Position numbers and translations under genes: made by a program. From Bacillota bacterium (GTDB lineage Bacteria > Bacillota > Clostridia > Christensenellales > Aristaeellaceae): DNA of 64,000 bases. The notes under the pieces are model-generated. The model ran no database searches and was not told the origin of the DNA. It saw only the letters and a list, made by a program, of their open reading frames with translations. Below, piece after piece: positions 33,851 through 42,041 of this stretch; the stretch's first letter is position 1; every line of letters starts with the position of its first letter. The stretch covers positions 1 to 64,000 of the forward strand of contig JASGUQ010000046.1 in assembly GCA_030057655.1 (NCBI GenBank), written 5' to 3'.

Positions 33851-34894
33851 TTATTGCAATTTAAACTCCGCCCAGATCTCCTGATACTTGCTCTCGTACT
33901 CGCCTACATCCATGATGAACTCGGTTTCGCCCAGGATCTCCTTGGGGATCTTGATGGCCGGGTTCTCGCGCAGGTATTCCGGGATAAACTCATACGCGGT
34001 CTTGACAGGGGAGAGGTAGTACTGCCAGGCAACGGTATTCCCGGCCACTTCGCTGTCCAACAGGAAGTTCAGCAGCGCGTGCGCGTTTTTGGGGTGCGGC
34101 GCGTTCTTGGGGATGACCAGGGCGTCAATGCCAAAGCCCATGCCTTCCTTGGGGTAAACGACTTTCAGGTTGGGGTTGCCGTCCATGGATAGCAGCACAA
34201 AGGGGGTAAACATATAGCCCACGGCGACCTCGCCTGAGATCATGTCGTTGTGCGGGGTGTCGTAATTGAAGCTGCGCACATTGGGCCTTAGGGCCATCAG
34301 CTTCTCCCTGGCCTCCGCCAGCTGTTTGTCATCGGTGGTGTTGAAGGAATAGCCCAGGGTCTTGAGCGTAATGCCGATGATGTTGCGCGCGTCGTCGATC
34401 AGCACCACATTGTCCTTCAGCGCCGGGTTCCACAGGTCCTCATAGCCGGTGATCTCAATGTCCACCAGGTCCGGGTTGTACACGATCAAAGGGGTGCCGG
34501 AGGTGTAGGGCACGGTGTACTCGTTGTTCTCATCAAAGTACTTGTTCTGGAAATCCGGATCCAGGTTCCCAAAGTTCGGGAGAAGCGTCTTGTCCAGCTT
34601 CTGCAGCTTGTCATCCTTGCGCAGGGTGTTTAAAGCGTAGTCGCTGGCCAGGATGACGTCATACTCGTTGCTGGTTGTTGACATCTTCAGCAGCATTTCT
34701 TCATTGGAGGCAAAGGTGGTGTAGTTGATCTTGATGCCGGTCTGTTCCTCAAACTTCGCGACGGTGCCGTCGTCAATGTAGGTTGCCCAGGTGAACAAAT
34801 TCAGCACCTTCTCTTCTTCCGCCAAGCTCAAAGCAGGCAGGGAGAGGGCCGCAAGCAAAAGGGAAGCCAACAGAAGGGATACAAGTTTTTTCAT
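33851..34894 (-). CDS. potD: Spermidine/putrescine ABC transporter substrate-binding protein (PotD-like)
   Basis: This 347-residue protein has the PotD-type fold motifs: VLNLFTWATYIDDGTVAKFEEQTG, ASDYALNTL, VPYTSGTPLIVYN, then MLRPNV-like and MGFGIDALVIPK segments. A signal peptide ends near LSLAEE, with no lipobox cysteine. The permease and ATPase genes (potA, B, C) are not in the window, so this binding protein is an orphan here. It starts 17 bases after tsaC, with AAGGAAAGG upstream, and is probably co-transcribed with it. The ligand is likely a polyamine but is not proven. Confidence 0.9.
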   Translation of the reverse strand: MKKLVSLLLASLLLAALSLPALSLAEEEKVLNLFTWATYIDDGTVAKFEEQTGIKINYTTFASNEEMLLKMSTTSNEYDVILASDYALNTLRKDDKLQKLDKTLLPNFGNLDPDFQNKYFDENNEYTVPYTSGTPLIVYNPDLVDIEITGYEDLWNPALKDNVVLIDDARNIIGITLKTLGYSFNTTDDKQLAEAREKLMALRPNVRSFNYDTPHNDMISGEVAVGYMFTPFVLLSMDGNPNLKVVYPKEGMGFGIDALVIPKNAPHPKNAHALLNFLLDSEVAGNTVAWQYYLSPVKTAYEFIPEYLRENPAIKIPKEILGETEFIMDVGEYESKYQEIWAEFKLQ

Positions 34895-34911
34895 TTCAGA
34901 TTCCTTTCCTT

Positions 34912-35958
34912 TTAAGATTTTTCTTGGAACTGCAAAACATCTTCCGCCTGACGGATGTCAAACCCGGCAGCGCGGGCCAGGCGGTTCATCACGGCCAGCC
35001 CAAGGCCGTCCTTGGGCAGCGCCTGCGCGAAGATGCGCGTCACCCCTTCTTCATCAGCCTGCCTTAACAAATAAAACAGGTTGTGGGCGGCTTCCTTCGC
35101 GTCCCGGCCAAGGTTTTTCACCTTCACCTCTTCCACCCCGTCCATGACCCCGTCAAGGGCAAACACCCAGGCGTTTTCCAGCCTTGCAGCCATCAGGGTG
35201 AGGGCTTCTCGCACTTTGCCGGTTTCGCCTTCAACCAGGGTCATCCTGGCTTTGGGGGCATAGTGCTTGTGGCGCATACCGGGGGAGGGAGCGGATTCAT
35301 CATCCCGCAGCTGCCGCATGACGGATTCCGCGACCTTGCATTCGCCGACAGTCATCGCGACCATCTCAGGCGTCACCGCGCCAGGGCGCAAAATAAGGGG
35401 CACTTCGCCTGTCGCGTCCAGCACCGTGGACTCAAGGCCCACCTCGCTGGGGCCGCCGTCCAGGATTAGGGGGATCACGCCGTCCATATCGTTAAGCACG
35501 TGCTTCGCGGTGGTCGGGCTGGGACAACCCGAGCGGTTCGCGCTGGGGGCCGCGATGGGGAAACCGCAGGCTTTGATTAGCGCCTGCGCTGCCGGATGGC
35601 TTGGCGCCCTGAGCGCCAGGGTCGAAAGCCCCGCACTGATCCTGGCGGGCATATCCGGCTTGCGCGCAACAATCAGGGTCAAAGGCCCCGGCCAGAAGGC
35701 TTCCGCCAGGGACTGCGCAAGGTCGTTCCATTCCCCATAACGCTTGGCTTCCTCGATCCCGCTTACATGGGCGATCAGAGGGTTGTCGCCCGGACGCCCT
35801 TTCGCTTCAAAAATCGCTTCAATCGCCTGCTCGTTTAATGCGTTGCCGCCAAGGCCATAAACGGTCTCAGTCGGGAACGCGACAAGGCCGCCTTCCTTCA
35901 GGATCCGGACTGCCTCTATTATACCCTCCTGATTGACAGGAACACATAAAGTCCGCAT
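34912..35958 (-). CDS. Threonylcarbamoyl-AMP synthase (TsaC/Sua5 family)
   Basis: This 348-residue protein makes threonylcarbamoyl-AMP from threonine, bicarbonate and ATP, the first step of the universal t6A37 tRNA modification. The YrdC domain (about residues 1-205) shows GGLVAFPTETVYGLGGNA, KGRPGDNPLIAHV and the SANRSGCPSPT loop. An extra C-terminal Sua5 domain fills the rest, which makes it the long form. The start at 35958 follows GGAGG. A candidate leader or small ORF with its own terminator lies directly upstream. Confidence 0.94.
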   Translation of the reverse strand: MRTLCVPVNQEGIIEAVRILKEGGLVAFPTETVYGLGGNALNEQAIEAIFEAKGRPGDNPLIAHVSGIEEAKRYGEWNDLAQSLAEAFWPGPLTLIVARKPDMPARISAGLSTLALRAPSHPAAQALIKACGFPIAAPSANRSGCPSPTTAKHVLNDMDGVIPLILDGGPSEVGLESTVLDATGEVPLILRPGAVTPEMVAMTVGECKVAESVMRQLRDDESAPSPGMRHKHYAPKARMTLVEGETGKVREALTLMAARLENAWVFALDGVMDGVEEVKVKNLGRDAKEAAHNLFYLLRQADEEGVTRIFAQALPKDGLGLAVMNRLARAAGFDIRQAEDVLQFQEKS

Positions 35959-35996
35959 GCTGGCCTCCACAACAGATGATAAAACAGTAATAATCC

Positions 35997-36019
35997 AAAA
36001 CGGCGGGATCACCCCGCCG
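35997..36019 (-). terminator. Intrinsic terminator upstream of tsaC/sua5
   Basis: On the minus strand CGGCGGG pairs with CCCGCCG over a 5-base loop and is followed by TTTT. It lies only about 40 bases before the tsaC/sua5 start and so would end transcription before that gene, unless it is regulated or tsaC has another promoter. Confidence 0.7.
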
Positions 36020-36203
36020 CCTCGGACAAGAACTTTGGGATGCCCAAAGTGCCGCTGTCAACCATTTTTTCACCCGCTATGTACAGCAGGTCGGCTCCCT
36101 GCGACAGGCCCTCTGCCTTCCCCTTTTTGCGGGGGCTTGGCATCATCCCGTTGACCCGGGTGCCATAAGGTAAGATGTGGGTAAAAACAGTCAACTGGCG
36201 CAC
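36009..36203 (-). CDS. Possible 64-residue small protein upstream of tsaC/sua5
   Basis: This short frame starts with GTG at 36203 and its TGA lies in the loop of the terminator above. The predicted product ends in KMVDSGTLGIPKFLSEAAG and matches no family I know. Codon third positions are GC-rich like the neighbouring genes, but there is no clear ribosome site. The same stretch contains strong RNA hairpins (36032-36050 and 36086-36102), so a structured leader RNA is an equally good explanation. Confidence 0.3.
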   Translation of the reverse strand: MRQLTVFTHILPYGTRVNGMMPSPRKKGKAEGLSQGADLLYIAGEKMVDSGTLGIPKFLSEAAG

Positions 36204-36229
36204 ACTTCAGGATGTATCCCTGTAAATTT

Positions 36230-36258
36230 ATATTACATTCACTTGCTTTTCTTGTCAA
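36230..36258 (-). promoter_or_regulatory. Promoter reading into the tsaC/sua5 leader
   Basis: On the minus strand a perfect TTGACA (36253-36258) lies 17 bases from TAATAT (36230-36235). Transcription would begin near 36223, giving about 205 bases before the terminator at 35997-36019. Confidence 0.5.
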
Positions 36259-36400
36259 GTCAGGCATGATATAAAAATTCAGCAATGTGGCTTTTGTCTT
36301 AAAATCCTGCGGGATTTTGTCTCAATCAGGGCAATCATCGCTCCGCCTGTCAGTTATCATTCAAGAAACCGGCAGGCTTCTGATTGTAAGACATCATCAG

Positions 36401-36430
36401 ATGACAAGAGAAAGCGCTCTATGGTATAAT
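36401..36430 (+). promoter_or_regulatory. Promoter of the CorC-type gene
   Basis: ATGACA (36401-36406) and a consensus TATAAT (36425-36430) are 18 bases apart. GGGAGG (36441-36446) lies between this site and the ATG at 36459. The rest of the gap back to 36259 holds a small plus-strand hairpin AAAATCC-TGC-GGATTTT at 36301-36317 and nothing else that I recognise. Confidence 0.6.
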
Positions 36431-36458
36431 TTGTCAGCAAGGGAGGTTTTATTGCCTT

Positions 36459-37781
36459 ATGGATTCTGGCCCTTCGGATTATTTGATTGTTTTAAAATTA
36501 GCTTTGATTGTTTTCTATGCCCTGCTGCATGCGGCTGAAGCTGCCGCCCAGCAGATCAATCTTTTAAGCCGTCGCAGTGTAGAGGCGGAGGATGAGCGTG
36601 CGACCAAGCTTGAGGACAAAGCGGCCTCCCTGATTTCTATGCCTTCCGGGATCCGCATTTGCCAAATGCTTCTGATCATGGCCGTTTCCGCGATTCTCCT
36701 GATCAATTACGCGATGCCGCTTGCGGACCACGCAGTCAAAGTTTGGGGATGGACTTTTTTAAGCCCGGGTGTGATGCGTTTTATCGCCTGTTTTATCATT
36801 TTCCTGGCTTTTACATTTATCATCCAGTTGTTCGCGGTGGTTTTACCAAGGCGTTTTGCCGCCAACAAGCCAAAAGGCACAGCGCGCGCGCTGTTTGGTT
36901 TTGCCGGCCTTGTCAACACGGTTTTTCAGCCAATGGCATCTGTCCTCAGCAAATTGTCCTACGCCATCCTGCGTCTGATGGGGATGGATATCATGCAGCC
37001 CACCATGGAGATCACGGAGGATGAGATCCGCATGCTGGTGGATGTGGGTGAGGAAAAGGGCGCTATTGAGGAATCCGAACGCGAAATGATCAAAAACGTG
37101 TTTGAGTTCAACAACATGACGGCCGCAGAGTGCATGACCCACCGGACGGATATGTATTCCATCTGGATAGACGACAGCAGGGAAGAAATCATCGATATGA
37201 TCGATCAGACCGGCCTGTCGCGCTTCCCCGTTTATGAAGAGGACCTGGACCACATCATCGGGACGGTCAGCACCCGGGAGTTCCTGTTCAACCTGCAGCG
37301 TGCGGAGCCGCTTCCGCTAAGGAGCATCATCAGGGACGCGCACTTTGTACCTGAAACCGTCAGGACGGACCTGCTCTTTCGTGATATGCAGCGCAACAAG
37401 TTCCACATGGCCATTGTGGTGGACGAATACGGCGGCACCAGCGGCCTGATCACCATGGAAGACCTGCTGGAAGAAATCGTTGGCAACATTTACGATGAGT
37501 ATGATCCCCAGGATCAGCAGGATTTTGAGCAATTGGAAGAAGGCCGGTGGCGGGTGTCGGGCACTTTGGATGTGGAAACTTTTAATGAAAAGACCGGGCT
37601 TGAGCTGCCTTTGGACGAAGAGTTCGATACCATCGGAGGGCTGATCTTAAGCCAGCTGAACTCCATTCCGGAGGATGGAAGCCAGCCGGTCGTTGAATAT
37701 GACGGCGTACAGTTCAAGGTAGAATCTGTTCAGGGCCGTCGAATTGAATGGGTGGAGGCCAATATCATCAATGCAGACTGA
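36459..37781 (+). CDS. Hemolysin/CorC family membrane protein (CNNM-like, CBS domains)
   Basis: This 440-residue protein has an N-terminal DUF21-type membrane domain with about four helices (residues 8-150). A CBS-pair follows (about 195-325, with MTHRTDMYSIWIDDS and VVDEYGGTSGLITMEDLLEEIVG). The C-terminal CorC_HlyC domain covers about 350-435. The family is linked to magnesium or cobalt efflux; true hemolysin activity is doubtful. The ATG is 12 bases after GGGAGG, slightly long. The next gene overlaps the end by 11 bases. Confidence 0.9.
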   Translation: MDSGPSDYLIVLKLALIVFYALLHAAEAAAQQINLLSRRSVEAEDERATKLEDKAASLISMPSGIRICQMLLIMAVSAILLINYAMPLADHAVKVWGWTFLSPGVMRFIACFIIFLAFTFIIQLFAVVLPRRFAANKPKGTARALFGFAGLVNTVFQPMASVLSKLSYAILRLMGMDIMQPTMEITEDEIRMLVDVGEEKGAIEESEREMIKNVFEFNNMTAAECMTHRTDMYSIWIDDSREEIIDMIDQTGLSRFPVYEEDLDHIIGTVSTREFLFNLQRAEPLPLRSIIRDAHFVPETVRTDLLFRDMQRNKFHMAIVVDEYGGTSGLITMEDLLEEIVGNIYDEYDPQDQQDFEQLEEGRWRVSGTLDVETFNEKTGLELPLDEEFDTIGGLILSQLNSIPEDGSQPVVEYDGVQFKVESVQGRRIEWVEANIINAD

Positions 37782-38643
37782 GTTTGATCTGATCATCATC
37801 GGCGGCGGCGTTGCGGGTTGTTCCGCAGCGATCACCGCGCGCCAGCGCAACCTGTCCACGCTCATGATCTATGCGGGGGATGGGGCGCTTGGAAAAACCA
37901 AAAAAATCGACAATTATCCGGGGTTCCCTGACGCCGAAGGCCCCAAATTGTTGCAGGCGCTTCGGGAACACGCGGCTCATATGGGCGCCCAGTCAGTCCG
38001 CTCCCTGGTCAGGCGGGTGATGCCCCTGGGGGATCAGTTTTCCGTCCTGGCAGGGAATGATGTCTTTATGTCCCGCTCGGTCATTTTGGCCATGGGTACC
38101 TCCCGCGTCAAGCTGCTGGAGGGGGAGGAGGAACTGGTCGGCCAGGGGGTCAGCTACTGCGCCACCTGCGACGGCATGTTTTATAAGGGCGGAACCGTTC
38201 TTGTTATTGCTTCAGATGCTGAAGCGGTGGAGGAAGCGGCCTACCTGTCCACGCTCTCAAAAGTGCTTTATGTCAAGGAAGCCCCGCATGACACCGCGGG
38301 CCTTCCCGAATCGGTTGAGGTGATTGAGGGCAAGCCCCTCAATCTATCCATGAAGGGGGAACAGATCGTTCTGAAAACCGACCGGGGCGAGGTCAGCGCC
38401 GATGGCGTTTTTGTGCTCAGGCCGGCTGTCGCCATGACCCAGCTGATTCCAGAAATTGAGACGAAGAACAATCAGATCGTGCTGGATGAGAACCTTCAGA
38501 CCAGCGTTCCGGGCGTCTTTGCGGCCGGGGATCTTGCAGGAGCGCCTTTGCAGGCTGCCAAAGCGGCGGGAGAAGGCAATGTCGCCGCCCTCGCAAGCGC
38601 CAAATTCCTGCTTTTGAAAAAGGCAAACGCGGAAAAGGAGTAG
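37771..38643 (+). CDS. Thioredoxin-reductase-like flavoprotein lacking the NADPH motif
   Basis: This 290-residue flavoprotein has the FAD motif GGGVAG (residues 11-16), the redox pair CATC (130-133) and the C-terminal GVFAAGDLAG FAD site of low-molecular-weight thioredoxin reductases. The second nucleotide site is eroded: where NADPH-dependent enzymes have VVGGGDSAVEEA, it reads VIASDAEAVEEA (145-156). Ferredoxin-dependent flavin thioredoxin reductases known from clostridia also lack this site, so ferredoxin or another donor may supply electrons. The start at 37771 gives the correct N-terminus and overlaps the CorC gene. Confidence 0.88.
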   Translation: MQTEFDLIIIGGGVAGCSAAITARQRNLSTLMIYAGDGALGKTKKIDNYPGFPDAEGPKLLQALREHAAHMGAQSVRSLVRRVMPLGDQFSVLAGNDVFMSRSVILAMGTSRVKLLEGEEELVGQGVSYCATCDGMFYKGGTVLVIASDAEAVEEAAYLSTLSKVLYVKEAPHDTAGLPESVEVIEGKPLNLSMKGEQIVLKTDRGEVSADGVFVLRPAVAMTQLIPEIETKNNQIVLDENLQTSVPGVFAAGDLAGAPLQAAKAAGEGNVAALASAKFLLLKKANAEKE

Positions 38644-38646
38644 CAC

Positions 38647-39684
38647 ATGAAAAAATTATTTTTGTCTTTGTTTGTTTTCATTTTTACTTTTGTAAGCCTG
38701 TCGGCTTTCGCGGCGCCAACCCGCGACCTGACTGACGCGGCTATGGAAAATGAGGAACTAATCGCCCAGGTCCAGCCCTTGGCAGACGCGGCCGCCTATG
38801 CTGCCTTTACGCAAAGCATCCCAGCCCTTGTTCCGGATGCGGCGCCTGATGCGGCGCTGGTGGAAACCCTTCTTTACCGCGCTTTTTATGAGCACCTTTT
38901 GGTAGCTTCCGCCGGTGAAACCGGCATCACTATTTCTTTGGACGAAGCGCTCAAAGCGGCCGACCGTTTGTTTTCATCGCAAAATCTGCCGGAACTGAAG
39001 GGGAACGCGCTGCCTGCGCTTGCTCTCAGGGATGATCAGGTGGTGATGGACATCTCCCAGCCGGCAGACTTCATTGGAACTCATATTTACGATGTACAGC
39101 TTAATGAAGAAAAACTGCTTCTTAAGACCGATGTATACCGCTTAAACGGCATTGTCGCTTCCGCTTTTGAGGCTCCTGAAGACAGCCTGGTCTGGCTGGG
39201 GGCAATGGTTTTGGAGCTCAAGCCCGAGGCCGATTCCGCCGTCGGATTTACGCTGTCTGGTTTTGAGGTGAAGGAGCGTTACCAGCCCTCCTCCCTTCTT
39301 CAGTTCATGAAAACGGATCGCTGCGAGCTGCAGTATCCGGATATATTCACAAAAGTCATCGAGGACCAGGCCGCCTTCCTGCATCTTCAGACAGAGGATG
39401 GCGCCGCTTCCCTAAAACTCATGGAAGTGCCCGGAACGCTTGAGAATCTGATGGCTGTGTGGCAAAATGAAGCGGTAGAAAACGCTCAGATCCTGGACGA
39501 AGACGGCCGCGCTGTTTTAACTGCGCCCGGTCTTGTCAGGTTTGCTTATTCAGATCCGCAGGACGGTCAGGATGTCTGCCTGGTCATGGAGATGATTTAC
39601 CCGCTGGAAAGGGAGATGGAGTTCACCCTCTACCGCACCTTCCTCAACAATTCTTTTGTTGTGTACAGCCACTCCATGGGCTAA
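38647..39684 (+). CDS. Secreted protein of unknown function
   Basis: This 345-residue protein has a signal peptide (cleavage near AFA-AP at about residue 23) and no further membrane segment or anchor. The mature part mixes helices with a beta-rich second half (LVWLGAMVLELKPEADSAVGFTL, FTKVIEDQAAFLHLQ). I recognise no family or catalytic motif. It starts three bases after the flavoprotein stop, with AAGGAG upstream, so it belongs to the CorC-flavoprotein transcript. Being co-transcribed with a disulfide-type reductase is suggestive, but it has no cysteine pair in the mature region that I can see. Confidence 0.7.
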   Translation: MKKLFLSLFVFIFTFVSLSAFAAPTRDLTDAAMENEELIAQVQPLADAAAYAAFTQSIPALVPDAAPDAALVETLLYRAFYEHLLVASAGETGITISLDEALKAADRLFSSQNLPELKGNALPALALRDDQVVMDISQPADFIGTHIYDVQLNEEKLLLKTDVYRLNGIVASAFEAPEDSLVWLGAMVLELKPEADSAVGFTLSGFEVKERYQPSSLLQFMKTDRCELQYPDIFTKVIEDQAAFLHLQTEDGAASLKLMEVPGTLENLMAVWQNEAVENAQILDEDGRAVLTAPGLVRFAYSDPQDGQDVCLVMEMIYPLEREMEFTLYRTFLNNSFVVYSHSMG

Positions 39685-39755
39685 GCCAAGCTTTAACAAC
39701 TGTCAAATAGTCTGCCGCGCTTGATACTGAATCGACCAAAATGGAGGTTGCTGCC

Positions 39756-40793
39756 ATGATGATGGATGCTTTGGTAAAAACTGCAGCCCAAAAGGGGCTG
39801 GTTCTGACCCGGGTGCCAAAGCCTGCGCCCGGCCCCAATGAGGTTCTGATCAAGATTTTAAAGACTGCCATCTGCGGCACAGATCTGCACATTTACAACT
39901 GGGACGCCTGGAGCCAGAGCCACATCCATCCGCCCCTTGTTATCGGGCATGAGTATGTGGGCGAGATCGCCGCGATCGGCGACAATGTTGTACAGCATTT
40001 TGAGATCGGACAGACCGTTTCGGGCGAAGGGCACCTGATCTGCGGCCAGTGCCGCAACTGCCGCGCCGGCCGCGGCCAGTGGTGCAAGTTCACCCAGGGG
40101 GTGGGCGTGAACCGCGATGGCGCTTTCGCGCAGTACCTGTGTATCCCCGCTTCCAACTGCATTCCGATCAGCCCGGATCTGGACCGTGAGGTCGTTTCCT
40201 TTTTTGACGCCTTTGGCAACGCCACCCACACCGCGCTGATGTTTGACGTGGTGGGGGAGGATGTCCTGATCACCGGCGCCGGCCCCATCGGCGTCATGGC
40301 GGCCGCGATCTGCATCCAAAACGGTGCGCGCAATGTCGTTTTAACCGACATCAAGGATTACCGCCTTGAACTTGCCCGGAAACTGGGCGTAAAAAACACG
40401 GTAAACACCATGAAGGAGTCCCTGGAAGACAGGATGAAACCCCTTCACATGGTGGAAGGCTTTGACGTTGGCCTTGAGATGTCCGGCGCTGAATCTGCCT
40501 TAAAGCAGATGCTGGGCCTGATGCGAAACGGCGGGCAGATTGCCATGCTGGGTCTTTTTGGCAAGCCGCTGACCCTGAACATGGATGACTTTATCTTCAA
40601 GGGCCTGACCCTGCAGGGCATCTATGGCCGCAAGATGTATGAAACCTGGTATAAAATGACAGCTATGGTTCAGGCAGGGCTGGACTTGAAGCCGCTGATC
40701 ACGCACCGTTTCCCGTACACGCGGTTTGAGGAAGCTTTTGAAATCATGAACACTGGTGAAAGCGGCAAGATCATCCTGGAATGGGCAGACTGA
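39756..40793 (+). CDS. tdh: L-threonine 3-dehydrogenase
   Basis: This 345-residue zinc-dependent dehydrogenase oxidises threonine to 2-amino-3-oxobutyrate with NAD+. The catalytic zinc motifs CGTDLHIYNWD and GHEYVGEI are near residues 38 and 64. The structural zinc cysteines (CGQCRNCRAGRGQWC) are near 93-107, and the NAD loop GAGPIGVMAA is near 173. The start at 39756 follows GGAGG by eight bases. kbl follows after 35 bases, so the pair forms the threonine-to-glycine pathway. Confidence 0.96.
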   Translation: MMMDALVKTAAQKGLVLTRVPKPAPGPNEVLIKILKTAICGTDLHIYNWDAWSQSHIHPPLVIGHEYVGEIAAIGDNVVQHFEIGQTVSGEGHLICGQCRNCRAGRGQWCKFTQGVGVNRDGAFAQYLCIPASNCIPISPDLDREVVSFFDAFGNATHTALMFDVVGEDVLITGAGPIGVMAAAICIQNGARNVVLTDIKDYRLELARKLGVKNTVNTMKESLEDRMKPLHMVEGFDVGLEMSGAESALKQMLGLMRNGGQIAMLGLFGKPLTLNMDDFIFKGLTLQGIYGRKMYETWYKMTAMVQAGLDLKPLITHRFPYTRFEEAFEIMNTGESGKIILEWAD

Positions 40794-40828
40794 GCAAATC
40801 ATAATCGTTTGGGAGGATTGACACAGGT

Positions 40829-42010
40829 ATGAAAAAAGCGCTGAGCATTTACCAAACCCAATTGGACGAGATCCAAAAGGCCGGCACCTGGCGCGAGGAG
40901 CGCGTCATCACCAGCCCCATGAAGAGCGTGATCAACACCACAAAAAGCCGCGGTGTTCTAAACATGTGCGCCAACAACTACCTGGGCCTGTCCAATGACC
41001 GCCGCATCATCGCCGCCGCGCGTTCCGCCTATGATTCCTGGGGCTTTGGTTTGTCATCCGTCCGCTTTATCTGCGGCACCCAGTTGGTGCACAAGCAGTT
41101 GGAGCGCCGCCTGGCCTCTTTCCTGCAGATGGACGATGCCATCCTGTACTCCTCCTGCTTTGACGCCAACGGCGGTTTGTTTGAGACCCTGCTCACCGAG
41201 GAGGATACCGTCATTTCAGACGAGCTGAACCACGCTTCCATCATCGACGGCATCCGGCTTTCAAAAGCCAGGCGTTTTCGCTACAAGAACAGCGACATGG
41301 AGGAGTTGGAGCGCCACCTGATCGAATCGCAGGACAGCCGCATCCGCCTCATCGCCACTGACGGCGTGTTCAGCATGGACGGCTACCTGGCTAAACTGAA
41401 CGAGATCTGCGACCTCGCGGAGAAATATGACGCTTTGGTCATGGTGGACGACAGCCACGCCACCGGTTTCATGGGGGAAACAGGCCGCGGCACACATGAG
41501 GCCTGCGGCGTGATGGGACGGGTGGACATCATCACCGGCACCTTTGGCAAAGCCCTGGGCGGCGCTTCCGGCGGCTTCACAGCCGCGCGCCAGCCCATTG
41601 TGGACATCCTGCGCCAGCGCTCCCGCCCCTACCTGTTCTCCAATTCCCTGGCGCCCTCCATCTGCGCCGCCACGCTCAAAGCCCTGGACCTTCTGGAGGC
41701 TTCCACCGTCCTTCGGGACAAGGTACACCAGAACGCGCATTACTTCCGCGAAAAGATGACTGCCCTGGGCTTTGACATGCTGCCCGGGCAGCACCCCATT
41801 GTTCCCGTCATGCTGTATGACGCGCACAAAGCCCAGGAGATGGCAAAGCGCATGCTTGAACACGGCGTTTATGTCATCGCTTTCAGTTATCCTGTCGTGC
41901 CCATGGGCAAGGCCCGCATTCGCACCCAGATTTCCGCTGCCCACAGCCGGGAGGACCTGGATTTCGCGGTTGAGGCGTTTAGAAAAGTCAAAGAAGAAAT
42001 GAACCTGTAA
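40829..42010 (+). CDS. kbl: Glycine C-acetyltransferase (2-amino-3-ketobutyrate CoA ligase)
   Basis: This 393-residue PLP enzyme cleaves 2-amino-3-oxobutyrate with CoA to glycine and acetyl-CoA. It shows NYLGLSND, the DGVFSMDG motif, [11 protein letters not shown] and the PLP lysine in [12 protein letters not shown]. Together with tdh it completes threonine degradation. GGGAGG precedes the ATG. It is followed by trpS after 31 bases in the same direction. Confidence 0.97.
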   Translation: MKKALSIYQTQLDEIQKAGTWREERVITSPMKSVINTTKSRGVLNMCANNYLGLSNDRRIIAAARSAYDSWGFGLSSVRFICGTQLVHKQLERRLASFLQMDDAILYSSCFDANGGLFETLLTEEDTVISDELNHASIIDGIRLSKARRFRYKNSDMEELERHLIESQDSRIRLIATDGVFSMDGYLAKLNEICDLAEKYDALVMVDDSHATGFMGETGRGTHEACGVMGRVDIITGTFGKALGGASGGFTAARQPIVDILRQRSRPYLFSNSLAPSICAATLKALDLLEASTVLRDKVHQNAHYFREKMTALGFDMLPGQHPIVPVMLYDAHKAQEMAKRMLEHGVYVIAFSYPVVPMGKARIRTQISAAHSREDLDFAVEAFRKVKEEMNL

Positions 42011-42041
42011 GCAAGCATCAAAAACTTTGAAAGGCGTTACC

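Noticed and set aside
42011..42041. T-box leader for trpS
   Set aside because: The gap is 31 bases and has no specifier loop or terminator; trpS appears to be read with tdh-kbl.
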